This document shows, piece by piece, positions 22,265 to 33,536 of a stretch of DNA of 64,000 nt (within the stretch, counting starts at the first letter, position 1; every line of letters starts with the position of its first letter). The stretch spans positions 71,785,595 to 71,849,594 of the forward strand of contig NC_083601.1 in assembly GCF_029168945.1 (NCBI RefSeq), in the 5' to 3' direction. The position numbers and the translations under genes were made by a program. This DNA comes from Cannabis sativa (taxonomy: Eukaryota > Streptophyta > Magnoliopsida > Rosales > Cannabaceae). The notes below the pieces were generated by a model. That model was not told the DNA's origin, made no database searches, and saw only the letters and a program-made list of their open reading frames with translations.

Positions 22265-23750
22265 TCAGGCCACCATTTTGTTAGCTATCTGGACCTCCAC
22301 AAACAACAGGTCGTTGTGTGGAAACCTGATTTTGACAACATCTTCGTCATTGAAGGTTATGATAGGACCTCCTGCCCGTGGGATTTTGGGCTTCCTTTCT
22401 TCTATGGCCAGGATAACTTCTTCTTGCTCGTGCTGTGCTGTTTGGGCATACCTCTCCCGAGCTTTGCCCGAATCTCCAGCTATGTGCGGACCTCCAATGA
22501 TGACTTGTAAATGTCTGTCTACCGGTGGAGGTAGCAAGTCTTGGTTATTGTCGTTCCTCTGATTCTGATCGGTCTTGACATAATTCTGTAAATGTGGGTT
22601 ATTTTTCCTTATCAGGAATTCAATTTTCTGCTTCAGGTTGTTGCATTTGTTAGTTTCGTGGTCGTAGTCTCCATGGAATCGACAAAACTTCGTCATGTCT
22701 CTCTTGCTCACATCTTTCTTCATGGGCTCAGGCTTCTTATACAGGGCTAGCGACTGAGTGGCCATGTAAACACTTTCGATATCTTCAGTCAAGATGGTAA
22801 ATGCAGTGTACTTTGCTTCATTTTCCCGGGGAGCCTGCTCGGTTTTGTTGATGAACTTTCCCTTCTTCCCATTCCCTTTCCTGTATTTGTTGTTAGAACG
22901 TTTACCGTTTGAGCTTGAATTATTTGGGTAATGGGGGAGTTGGACGGACGTTCTTGTGGAAGGAGCTTTTGACTTTCCAGGCTTTTGTTCACCTTCTTCT
23001 CGTTGAATAGCTTCTTCGAGCTTGATAAAGCCTTCAACACGGTCAAGAAAATCACTCATTGAGTCTACCAGGTCGTTCTTCCTTATGTCCTTCCAAAGTT
23101 CACCGAGGACTTCAATGCCCCCTACTATCGCGGACAACTTTCCATCTTCAGTTAACCGTGAAACTTTGGTCGCCTCTGTCATGAATCTACTGATGTATGC
23201 TCGGAGAGGCTCACCTGGTCTTTGCTTGAGTTCGACCAAGTCTCCTAAATGCAATGGAAGTTGGCGACAGGAGGAGAATTGTGCATGGAATTCTGAGGAG
23301 AAGGCTTTCCATGAGTTGAACTTTCTAGGGGCCAGCTTGAAATACCATTGCTGGGCGGCTTTCGAGAGAGTAGCAGGAAAAATTCTGCAATATACGTCCC
23401 CTCGTACTCCCTGCAGATCCATTTGCATCTCGAAATACTTGAGGTGGGAAAGAGGATCTTCTCTTCCAATGTACAGTTTCTAGGTGGGCATTTTGAACTT
23501 GTGGCGAAACACCAGGAGATTGATCTCGTGAGAGAAAGGGGTTCCACGTGCTCAGTCCAACTCGAGATCATTGTTTCTCTGCTCGGCCATGCCTTGGAAG
23601 TTTGTCTAGTTGTGCTTGCACAGTTGGACTAACCTGTTCGGCATTTTGGCCAATTTGAGCACGGGTTCCGGGCTGTACAATCGTTGTGCCAAGTTGATCG
23701 TCTACTTCTCTCCTTCTATTCAGATCGTTTCTGAGATCATGGGTCGTCGC
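22265..23750 (-). pseudogene. H2 gag, central and C-terminal part
   Basis: The main open frame (23428-22265) encodes the Retrotrans_gag core: W-Y-F-K-L near the start, followed by FSSEFHAQFSS and GEPLRAYISRF. A basic linker (NGKRSNNKYRKGNGKK) and a CxFHxxxxHxTxxC-type zinc-binding motif (CRFHGDYDHETNKC) follow, as usual for Tat gags. Between 23428 and 23750 the frame is shifted and contains stops. At 23750 it was split by element C; the reading frame of the other part (62608 onward) joins in phase when one copy of the duplicated target is removed. Gag would package the element RNA; this copy is broken. Confidence 0.8.
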
Positions 23751-24130
23751 TGTTAGGTTATTTTTAGTATTAATTTTAGATTAAGTTTAGTATATTTTTA
23801 ATTGAGTTTTAATTGTATTTGGATCATTTTTACACTTGTTATCTTTTATATGTGCAGATTTAAAATAGAAAAAGATTAGAAAAATATCAGAGAAAAAGAT
23901 AAAAATATCTCACAAAAATATCATGATATTTAAAATAGAGAAAATTGTGTAAGGAAATAAAGCTGAAACTTCAATCCTGAATTCGACTATCTTTTGATTA
24001 CATTTTGAAAATAGTCAAAACATAAACGTTCTAGATCTCTCTTTTATCTTTCTGGAACATCTTGAATCGTCCAATTCCAAGCAATATCGAGAGAGTTATG
24101 GCCAAATTACTATCAGTCAACGCAGCAGAA
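23751..24130 (+). repeat. 5' LTR of C, first part
   Basis: Matches the start of the 3' LTR at 61274 (TGTTAGGTTATTTTTAG...). It is broken after GCAGCAGAA by element D and resumes at 56626. Confidence 0.88.
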
Positions 24131-25310
24131 TGTTGGAAATTATTTTACCAGGATCTTAGATCTACTCACAAGTATGTTGTTTAAACACCCTAAATATGAA
24201 CTTTCTAAAACGATAAAATAAACACATATAAAATTAAGAAAACCTTACATTGATGCAGCGGAATTAATGTCTCCTTCCACTCAGATCTCTAACCCTCATA
24301 TCCTTTCTGTAGCAGAGTATAATCAAGATCTGAGCCCGAATGTCCTTCTTCTTCAAGTTTGATCCTTCACAGTCTTCCAATCTATGATTGAGTTACTGCT
24401 TGCTGTGTGTGGGCACTTACTCTTTCACTAGGGTCGAAATAGATGAAGGAGAAAAGAGGAGAGAGGGTTTCGGCCAGGTATAGAAAGTGGGGAAGGCTCA
24501 GTCTTTCTGAAGAGAGAAATTTCTGTCAGAAAAGGTTATTAAAAACTTGTGATTTGACTGAGCCATCACTTTCTATTTATAGGCAACTACTAGGTTTAGG
24601 TTAGGATTTATTTGGCATTAAAATAATGAAAATATTAATTTGAAAAACCAACTTAAGTGGCCGGCCATGGTGTAGTATTGGGCCTCACTTAATTTTGCAG
24701 TTTTACCAAATTTTATCTCTATTTTCTCAAAAATGCCAATTTTCCAATTCTAACAATTTAAATGCCAAAACTAATTATTTAATAACTAAAATAGATTATT
24801 AAATAATATTGTCATTTAATTTAATTATTAATTAGACATATAAAGTCCATTAATAAATAAATAAACCTAGAAACTCTTTTCTTTACAATTTCACCCCTGC
24901 TTGTTTAAAATTCATAAAATTAGACATAGTCTAACTTTAGAATTATAATTGATCAATCACGAATCAATTAATGAGTCTTACAAGAAGAATATTCTCAACT
25001 AGAATGGGGACCATGGATCTATATGCTGAGCTTCCAATAAGTGAACCAAATTTACCAAGTAAATTCCTACTTATTAATTCTTCGTTGAATCCACTCTTAG
25101 AACTTAGAATTGCACTCTCAGACTTATATAGAGCATATTGTATGTTCCACGATATCAATATACTATCTCATTTAACCATTGTTATAATCTTATTGTGATT
25201 TAAAGATCCTCTATATAGATGATCTACATCGAGATGGGATTTCTTTACCGTTCTCACACCTCAATGTATTTTGCCCCTTAAAACACTTAGCTACCTGTAA
25301 ATGGTGTTTA
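24131..25310 (-). repeat. 3' LTR of D, distal part
   Basis: Begins TGTTGGAAATTATTTTACC (the 3' terminus on the minus strand) and is broken at GTTTA by E. Its continuation is 35437-36157. By eye it differs from the 5' LTR by roughly 2%. Confidence 0.88.
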
Positions 25311-27206
25311 TGTTGGGTTTTATGCCCTAAATAAAACTCATTTCAATATAATCAGATTTACTTATTAATATAGATCAGAAATAACATTTAATGTTGCATG
25401 GTTCACATGATTTATTTCATGATTATATGTACATAATGTATAAATTCATCTGAAACCCTTTTCACATACTTGATCCTGTTTATTGTGTCGTCAACACATT
25501 GGAAAGTAAACATGACTATGTGAATAAAGTTTCCTAGATTTATCAGACATAGGGTTTTACTGATATGATAATCTACAACAAGAGTTTACTTGTATTTGGA
25601 GAAATACTATGTTCTTTCCAGAGCATTGGTTAAAGTAAAGCTCAGGTTGGATGCATGGAGTATGCATCGGAAGGGACCGATATTGAACTTTGACTTAGAT
25701 TTATTAAACTTACCGTAATATCTATTCAAGTCAATATCGCCTAGTTGATCCTAGATCAAATGATCTTAATCCAGATATGATTAGGCTTTATCTTGAAAGG
25801 CTATTCGTGTTCTTTGATTTGTTAGTTAAGCCTACTTTTAGGTCAGGGTGATACGTACATTTTGGGAACACGGTAGTGCAATTGAGTGGGAGCGCTATCA
25901 TAAACATGGAATCTATAGCTTCTATCTGGCGAATAGTAAGCAAAGGATGATCTCCTTCGAGCTTGACCAAACGAACATAAATGGTGGAGTACTCATTTCA
26001 CATAAGCTGAAATATCATTTATACGGGGTCAAGTGTTTTAAGGAATAAATACATTGTAGGGTGTAACGGTAATTTAATCCCTTTACGATGTAAATCATTC
26101 ATATAGAGGATCATTGATCAAATTAGGATTATAACAATGGATAACTAATGATGTGTCTATATGGTGGAACATATAGAGCATTCTATATACTGAGAGTGCA
26201 ATTCTAAGTTCTATGCGTGGATTCAACAAAGAATTAATAAGTTAGTGAATTTTAGTGCTAAATTCTTGATCTACTTATTGGAAGCTCGGTTATATAGACC
26301 CATGGTCCCCCCACTAGTTGAGATAATATTGCTTGTAAGACTCATGTAATTGGTTTTGATTAATCAATTATAATTCACGAATTAGACTATGTCTATTTGT
26401 GAAATTTTCACTAAGTAAGGGCGAAATTGTAAAGAAAGAGTTTATAGGGGCATATTTGTTAATTATGATACTTTGTATGGTTCAATTAATAAATATGATA
26501 AATGACAATATTATTTAATAATTATTTATAGTTATTAAATAGTTAGAATTGGCATTTAAATGTTTGAATTAGGAAATTGGTATTTTTGAGAAAATCAGAT
26601 ACAAAAGGTGTTAAAATTGCAAAATTGCAAAGCCCAAGGCCCAATCCACTTATATAGGGCCAGCCACTTTTGTAGGAAATTTAAACTGATTTTTTCATTA
26701 TTTTAATGCCAAATAATTCAAACCTAACCCTAGTGGAATGCTATAAATAGATAGTGAAGGCTTCAGGAAATTTACACTTAAATTTTCTATTTTTCCTTCA
26801 GAGAAAAACCTGAGCCTTCTCTCTCCCTATCTTTAGCTGCCACTTCTTCTTTCTCTTCCCTCTTGAATTTCGAAATCCTTAGTGATTAGAGTAGTGCCCA
26901 CACACATCAAGCAATACCTCAATCATAGTGAGGAAGATCGTGAAGAAAGATCATCAGCAAAGGAGTTTCAAAGATCAAAGATTCAGAGAAAGAGATCCAG
27001 GTTCAGATATTGATAATGCTCTGCTACAGAAAGGAATCAAGGGCTAGATATCTGAACGGAAGGAGTCATTTAATTCCGCTGCAACCAATGTAAGGTTTCT
27101 TAAACTTTATATGTGTTTAATTTATCGTTTTAGAAAGTTCATATTTAGGATGTTAATAAACATACTTGTGAGTAGATCTAAGATCCTGGTAAAATAATTT
27201 CCAACA
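25311..27206 (+). repeat. 5' LTR of element E
   Basis: TGTTGGGTTTTATGCCC...TTTCCAACA with a TATA-like box at 26742-26750. Nearly identical to 33537-35431. Differences seen by eye are near 25626, 26084-26090 and 26974. Confidence 0.92.
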
Positions 27207-27208
27207 AC

Positions 27209-27222
27209 TGGCCTCAGAGCCA
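27209..27222 (+). other. PBS-like site of element E, variant
   Basis: TGGCCTCAGAGCCA differs from the canonical initiator tRNA-Met complement TGGTATCAGAGCCA at positions 4-5 (TA to CC). D has the same variant and F has TTGCCTCAGAGCCA. Confidence 0.75.
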
Positions 27223-28164
27223 AGGTAATTGATTTACTTGCAAGAAATTTGGACTTTAAAACGATTGTTTGTATGTTCTTTGGATGGTATCATGTTGTAT
27301 TGAGTGTTATTTGATGATTGATTGATGTTTGTGAAATTTTCGTGAAAAATAATTGTGATTTCGTTTCTGGAATTATTTTTATTGGATAGTATGGAAAAAA
27401 TTAAGCAAGTTAGCCTTTTACAGAACTCAATTTGGATTTTATTTGAATTAGTTATGATTTTTTGAAGATTTGACAAAATCGGGGCTGTGCTGATAGTTTC
27501 CTGCGATCGCAGAACTGTCCGTACAGTTTCGGATTTTTTCCTTTTTCTTCAATTTTTCATACTTTTTCATGGAATTAACTTCCAATTTTTTGTATGGTTT
27601 TGTATATATACTATTACTATTCCTAATTCAATTCTAATTATCATTTTGAATTAATTTAATTTTTTTTTAAATTAATTCAAGATATTAGTGTAATTTGAAT
27701 TCGAATAGAATTAGTATTTATCTTTTTGCTTAAAAATCTATCTTATTTTTAAATTTGATTATATTTTTTTTAAATTTAAGGTCAGATTTTTTAAGATATT
27801 TATAATATCTTTTAAGATATTTAAGATATTTTAAAAATATCTTTTAAGATATTTATAAAATCTTTTAAGATATTTTAAAATATCTTATCTTTTAAGATAT
27901 TTAAAAATATCTTATCTTTTAAGATTTTTTTTAAATCTTTTTAAGATATTTTGACCTTATTTAAATTTAAAATAGATATTTATAATCATGTAATTTTAAA
28001 TAGATATAAGATAAAAAGTAGGTTTAATTTTAAATTTTTTTTATTTTCGAAATTTAATTTTAAATTCCGAAATTAATTTTTTTTTAAATTATTTTTCGAA
28101 TATTAAATTTTTTTTAATTTAATTATTTATTTATTCGAAATTATTTATTTAAAATTAAATAAAT
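27223..28164 (+). other. AT-rich leader of E with AAGATATTTT repeats
   Basis: Noncoding. Positions 27790-27952 are built from degenerate repeats of TTTTAAGATATTT and its complement, able to pair with one another. F has a comparable block at 46561-46674, but D and B have much less of it. A short GCGATCGCAG word near 27502 recurs in D and F. Confidence 0.6.
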
Positions 28165-28710
28165 CCTACTTCCAACTATCCAGCTAACCCTGTTGCAGGA
28201 GTATGTGTTTTAGCTTGTTTGTAAGTTTTCAAAACCTATTATTACTTGATTGCAAATAGCCATGGTTACTTTTTGCCAGATCTAATGATCTGATGGCTCC
28301 CTTGGTCAAGTTAATAATTTGTAACAGGTAAATTTTACAATCTTCTTTCATCTGTGTATGACCTAGCAACATGATAGGACCCATCCAAAGTGTGCCTGTG
28401 TGAGCCTATGTGTTTAATTTGATTATAGATACATATAGGTTGTTGTTGCTAAAATAAATTATCATAGTTCTTGATAGAATTTATTTAGGCCCATTTAGTT
28501 ATTGGGCTTATTCAATGAATAACAGTTGTTCTTATTAAGGTTAAATTCCTCTCTTTTGGGCCTTGTGTGAGAGTTGGGAGCCATAGAAGTTGGGTACGAC
28601 ATACCGAACCCAAAGACTCCCCTCACACAAACCACCCCAATTGTGAAGGCCCATTTGCCTGATTTGAATGACTGTACTAGGTTAATTACATTAGTTTAAC
28701 CTAATTAAAA
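28165..28710 (+). other. Conserved leader island of E (candidate structured RNA)
   Basis: This is the clearest fold in the window. TTGTGTGAG (28563-28571) pairs with CTCACACAA (28622-28630). GGGAG (28576-28580) pairs with CTCCC (28617-28621). TTGGGT (28590-28595) pairs with ACCCAA (28608-28613). All three stems nest in one 68-nt arm. A further stem, TAGGTTAA/TTAACCTA, follows near 28678-28704. The island is shared with A, B, D and F. Confidence 0.65.
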
Positions 28711-30329
28711 TTGATTAGCAACATAATTAATTTCATTTATTTTGAAATTAATTTAAGAAAAACATAGTTTAAAGAATTTTTTTTTATTCTAAGCTAAACT
28801 ATGTGTATTTTCTTGTATTTAATTAAATATAGAATTATAACCATCTAGATTCTTTCTGGAACTTAATTTAAATTTTTCATTAAATATTCCTATTTAAGTT
28901 GATATTTAGTTATCTTCAACTAACCAACTTAAATCTGAATATCTTTTGAATTCAAAATTTCAAAATTAAGTTGAGGAATTTTAGGCATTGGTTATTAAGA
29001 TTCTTTAGATATTTTTTAAGTTAATATCTTTTCGAATATTAACTTAAAATGGAATATTTTCAAATTAAGTGGTTACAACTTAATTTTTGATATTTAATTA
29101 AATTTAAATTTGAAAAATATTTAAGTTCTAGATTTTTTTTCTAATACAACTTAAATGAGATATTTTTTCAAATTTTGTGGAAAAGATACTTAGTCAAATA
29201 AGATATTTTCTAGATAGTTATTTCTAAACTACTTATTATTTCTAATATTAAATAGGAAAATATTATACATTGTGAAATTAATTATTTAAATAATTAATTT
29301 TGGTACAATTTATTTTAAGTATATTTTTTCCTAGTATTAAACTAGAGATTAATAATTAAGCCTTCTCTACACTTAATTATTTATTTCTTGAATTTAATAC
29401 ATTTAATTAATTTGAAAATTAAATATCTAAGTTGATTTTTATCATCATACTTAAATATTTCTTTTTCATGACATTTAATTAAATAGAAAATTATTTTTAG
29501 TTGAAATTTATTTTTTCAACTAAATTTAAATAATTTTCAAAATATATTTTTTTTCTTTATTTTATTAATCAATTTTCGAAATTGCATTTCTTAAATGCTA
29601 GAATTTCGAATTTTATCTTGAAAAATAGATTAAGTTGTAAATTAATTATTTTAATTAATTCTTGGATCAACTTAAATCAATGATTTTTTTCATTTATTGA
29701 TTAATTTAAAATAAATTGAATTAAAGTATATTATTAGAAATAGAATTAATTAGTCAAAGGAAAATCTAGATAGGTGATATTTTTGCTTAAAGTATTTTTC
29801 TAGTGTATTTAATTAAATAGAAAATTAATATTTAAGTTGATTTTCATCATCATACTTAAATATTTGTAATTTTTCTTATATATTTAATTAAATAGGAAAA
29901 TTATATTTTTTGTTGTAAATTAATTTTATTAATTAATTTTGGGCCAACATTAAATTAGAATAATTTTTCCAGGATTTATTTTTTATTTTAATATGCATTT
30001 TTCGAAAATTGTATTCTTATATACTTTAATTTTTCGAAATGCAATATATATTTATAGAAAATTAAATTTGAGTTGTAAATTAATTTAAATTAATTTTGTA
30101 ACAACTTAAATATTTTTTTCTAAATATTTATTGGAAATTATTACTAAGATGGAAATAATTCATGTTATTTTCATATCCATCTAAGTAAAATTTATAAATA
30201 TTAAATTAAAATTTATATTTAGAATTTTTCATTCTAAATTAGAAATTTTAATTAAATAAATATATATTTAAAATAAATAGAATAAATAAAGAGAATAAAA
30301 GAAAATACAACTCTCTTTAAATAATGAGC
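28711..30329 (+). other. AT-rich leader of E, second part
   Basis: Noncoding, strongly A/T. It is colinear with 13054-14489 of B. It includes one local repetition: the stretch before 29800 resembles that at 29810-29900 (GTATTTAATTAAATAG with TTGATTTTCATCATCATAC). Confidence 0.5.
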
Positions 30330-30780
30330 TTGATTATTATTAAGATATTCGATCTCCATTGTTGGTCTTGCAAAAGTTAAATGTTTTCAATATAACCTCG
30401 AGACGCTAGACTTCGTCCCCCTATGGATGGTTATTCGTTGAACGCATTTAACACCGTAAGATTTCATTTGATAAGTGTTTTGTAAGTTTTCGTCTCTATT
30501 AGACTCTCCCCTACGGTGACTACTTAGAGATAAACTTATGAAACATGAAACAATGGTGGAAGCTCATAAAATGAGAATAACCTTGACTCTCGCCTACCGG
30601 GACAACGTTGGATTCTTATTTTGATCGAATAAAAGGTTGCTAGAATGGTTTCTATTTTAGATGAGCTGACAACTCTATTCAATAAATGATGCTTTGACTC
30701 TCGCCTACCGGGACACTGTATCAGTTTGTTGAAAACCTTGGAAATTATATAGGATTGTATGTTTTAGTATTTTCACTAGT
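30330..30780 (+). other. Leader hairpin module of E, first copy
   Basis: Corresponds to 14490-14870 of B. It carries the paired hairpins TCTCG-CCTAC-CGGGA at 30588-30602 and 30699-30713: same stem as in B, with a loop one base shorter. Confidence 0.6.
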
Positions 30781-30879
30781 CATTCCTACTTGCTATATGT
30801 TTATAATTTCTGAATTGTGTATGAATTTATATTGAACCATGTTATTTTCTGTTATTAAGTTGTAGTTTAATTTCGAATC

Positions 30880-31145
30880 TTCATTGTTGGTCCAACATGT
30901 TTGTTTATCTAATGAGATAAATCCCTAGTGGATTTTCACCATTAGACATACATAATAGTGTAAGATCTCGAAAGATAAGTATTGTATATGCGACATCTAA
31001 CTGTTCATCAATTGATGACACCTTAGACTAGTATTTTTACAATATGAAACAAGAGATTACATAAATAAGATTACTTTGTCTTTCGCTAATCGAAGCATCG
31101 TTGGATTCTTATTTTAAACGAAATTATCCTAATTCCTCTTAGCTT
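30880..31145 (+). other. Leader hairpin module of E, second, diverged copy
   Basis: It repeats landmarks of the first module in the same order: CATTGTTGG, ATCTCGAAAGATAAGT, GAAACAA and CGTTGGATTCTTATTTT. Hairpins are TTTATCT-AATG-AGATAAA (30905-30922), AAATCC-CTAGT-GGATTT (30920-30936), the palindrome TCATCAATTGATGA (31005-31018) and TTTCG-CTAAT-CGAAG near 31083-31097. The second copy lies where B and D have gag. Confidence 0.6.
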
Positions 31146-33525
31146 ATTCATTTCGAATTAGCTTTATAACATATCATTGGATGAATGGTCTATAAATCAT
31201 TTCATGTCATTCTATATTTTCTCTTAAGAAATTAAATGACGCATATGATTATAATCCCGAAATTCTATTCCCAATTGATATAAATCCTCAATCTTAGAAA
31301 TCTCCTACTTGTATGGGCAAATCTGACTTAGAGTTTGTATTAGTAGTGGTGGTCCAAGAAAGAATTACTCATTATATTTGGTTGAATTTAAGTCTTTGAC
31401 TTTAATTTTAAAATCCAAACAGAAATTTTCTTATATTTCTAATTCCAGATACAATACAGTTACACTTTCTCAAGTGTTCAATATCCATCTTCTATTAATG
31501 GATTCAAACTGTATGGAATATGAGTTAGGTATTCTGTGACCAGGATCCACATGCACTATTCTAAGAATTCTTTTATAAACCTATGTCATCAAAAGACACT
31601 ACCACATTTTTTTTAATCTATGGCATTTGTATCTTGTTCATAGTGGATTTGACAAGATCAATCTCTGCAAAGAGTTAATATGCCTATATCCAGTGAAAGT
31701 AAGTTCATCTCATTCGCAGATGGATGCACATTCAGGGGTGGATATGAGTTTTTCGTTGTATTCTTAAAACGATAACTCTAGATTATACCTTTTAGCAAAG
31801 AAATTTGAAATGTTTGAAAATTTTCATTAATTTCTAGCAATGGTTAAAACCATTAAGGTAAGTGGTTAAAGATCTTGCGAACTGATAGGGGTGGAGAAAT
31901 AGTTAGTTGATATGCAGTTCAAAGATCATTAATTTGATTTTTGAATTATATCCAAACTTACCTCCCCAGAAATTTCGAGTTGCATGTTGATGATTAGTTA
32001 CTAGTCGTTGCCTAAATCCTTCTATGGTAATACAATTTCAGAATGATGTAATGGTTGTATACTTAATGTAAATCATTACTAGATTCATGGATGACCTAAT
32101 CAAAATCTTAAGAAAAGCCGAATCCGTTAACCATGGTTTCTTAGCTATTCTAAGTGATTAGGGGTGGACCATCCCATTGTCAATAGATAAGAAAGTGTTT
32201 GTTCAAACAAATACTACTTTTCTAAGAAAATGACTAAGTCCGAAAAACAAGTAGCAAATAAAGGAGATACTTAATTCTTGATTCCAAAAGTGTTCTATCA
32301 TCTTATATGACATATGATGATCCCACTGCCTCTGTTGTCTTGTCACAACCGAAGAGATCAATACCATTTAGTTTTCTTAGACATAATTCACGGTACCTTG
32401 TCGTAGTGGGAGAGTTTCTAGGAACTCACCTTCTTATGACTTGGGAGACACTAGTGATTAAAATCCATTGTGAGTTTAAACAAGTAATGGATTGTCAAGA
32501 TAAGAAACTAAGAAGAAAGCCAATAGAACTATGGTTTAATCCATTCACATGGAGTAACCTAAAGTTTTCTATTACAAGGACATAAAAGGAAATTTTCGTT
32601 TATAAGTCCATTCAATGGACTTAACAAAACTTCCTGTTCCTAGTATTATAGGTTTGAGTTTATCTAAACCTATGGCTTGTGGTATACCTGGTAATTACTT
32701 ACTCTAATGCAAGCAACTTACTTTAGTAAGATGCTGAAGCATTTTCTTTCTAATGGCAATCTATAGAAGCTTCACAACTTCTTAGGCATAGATTTTATTT
32801 ATCTAAGGAAAAGTCTCAACTATTCCAGAAAAGATAAAGCCATGAAAGAATTTCTTACATCAACAGTGAGAGGTCTTAGATATGCTTTTGTATGCCTTAG
32901 ACCGTACACTGGCCGTTGAGTGGGAGTAATGAGTAGGTATCGCATTAATCCAGAGAAGAACATTGGAAGACAATCAAGTAAATCTTAAGATAAAGAAGAG
33001 GAACTATATGTTAGTCTATAAGGGAGTGTTTAAAACTCTTAGACTACACCATATCAGATTTCGAAATTTGCCTATGTGCTAGTAAATCTTTCTGATAAGA
33101 TGGTGGTTACTCTGGGGGTGGAATAGTGATTTTGGAGAAGTGTAAAAACCTATCTGAAGTCTCTAGGTCTACCAGAAAGGGACTGAATGTTAAAGCTGCA
33201 GGAAAGTTACTTATTCAGTCTAAGGAAAGTTCTATACATCTTTGGCACCATTCCAAATTGCCTTAAACTACTAGTGTTAATTTCCTGATTAACCAAAAGT
33301 AGTTGCCAAAGGTATAGAATCCAGTATCCCAAGAGAGTAAACATATAGAGAGGAATTTCACATTATCAATGATTTTGTGATTAAAGGAAGAGTAATGGTG
33401 GAGAAAAGGTTGTGGTTAATTCAACCTTTCAGATCCTATTACGAGGAGTTTACTACTACTACACTTGATTTGTATATCAAGGTGTTGAGATTATTTGAAA
33501 CGCACTTTTTGTTTTATATTAGTGC
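31146..33525 (+). other. Coding-free 3' region of E
   Basis: No gag or pol motif in any frame. AGGGGTGGA-like words recur (near 31733, 31887, 32159 and 33113). The region is mirrored in F at 40873-43254. A 92-codon frame (32307-32585) is matched by an 81-codon frame in F (42062-41817, minus). This could be chance from sequence similarity, or a small unknown peptide. Confidence 0.55.
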
Positions 33526-33536
33526 AAGTGGGAGTT

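Noticed and set aside
25848..26048. 66- and 60-codon frames repeated at 25.8, 34.0, 40.1 and 50.7 kb
   Set aside because: They recur only because they lie in the LTRs of E and F. They overlap on both strands and show no protein features.
32307..32585. 92-codon frame in E, matched in F, as a possible small gene
   Set aside because: The match is explained by E and F being related. I recognise no domain, and the start and stop differ between copies. It is mentioned within the region entry only.
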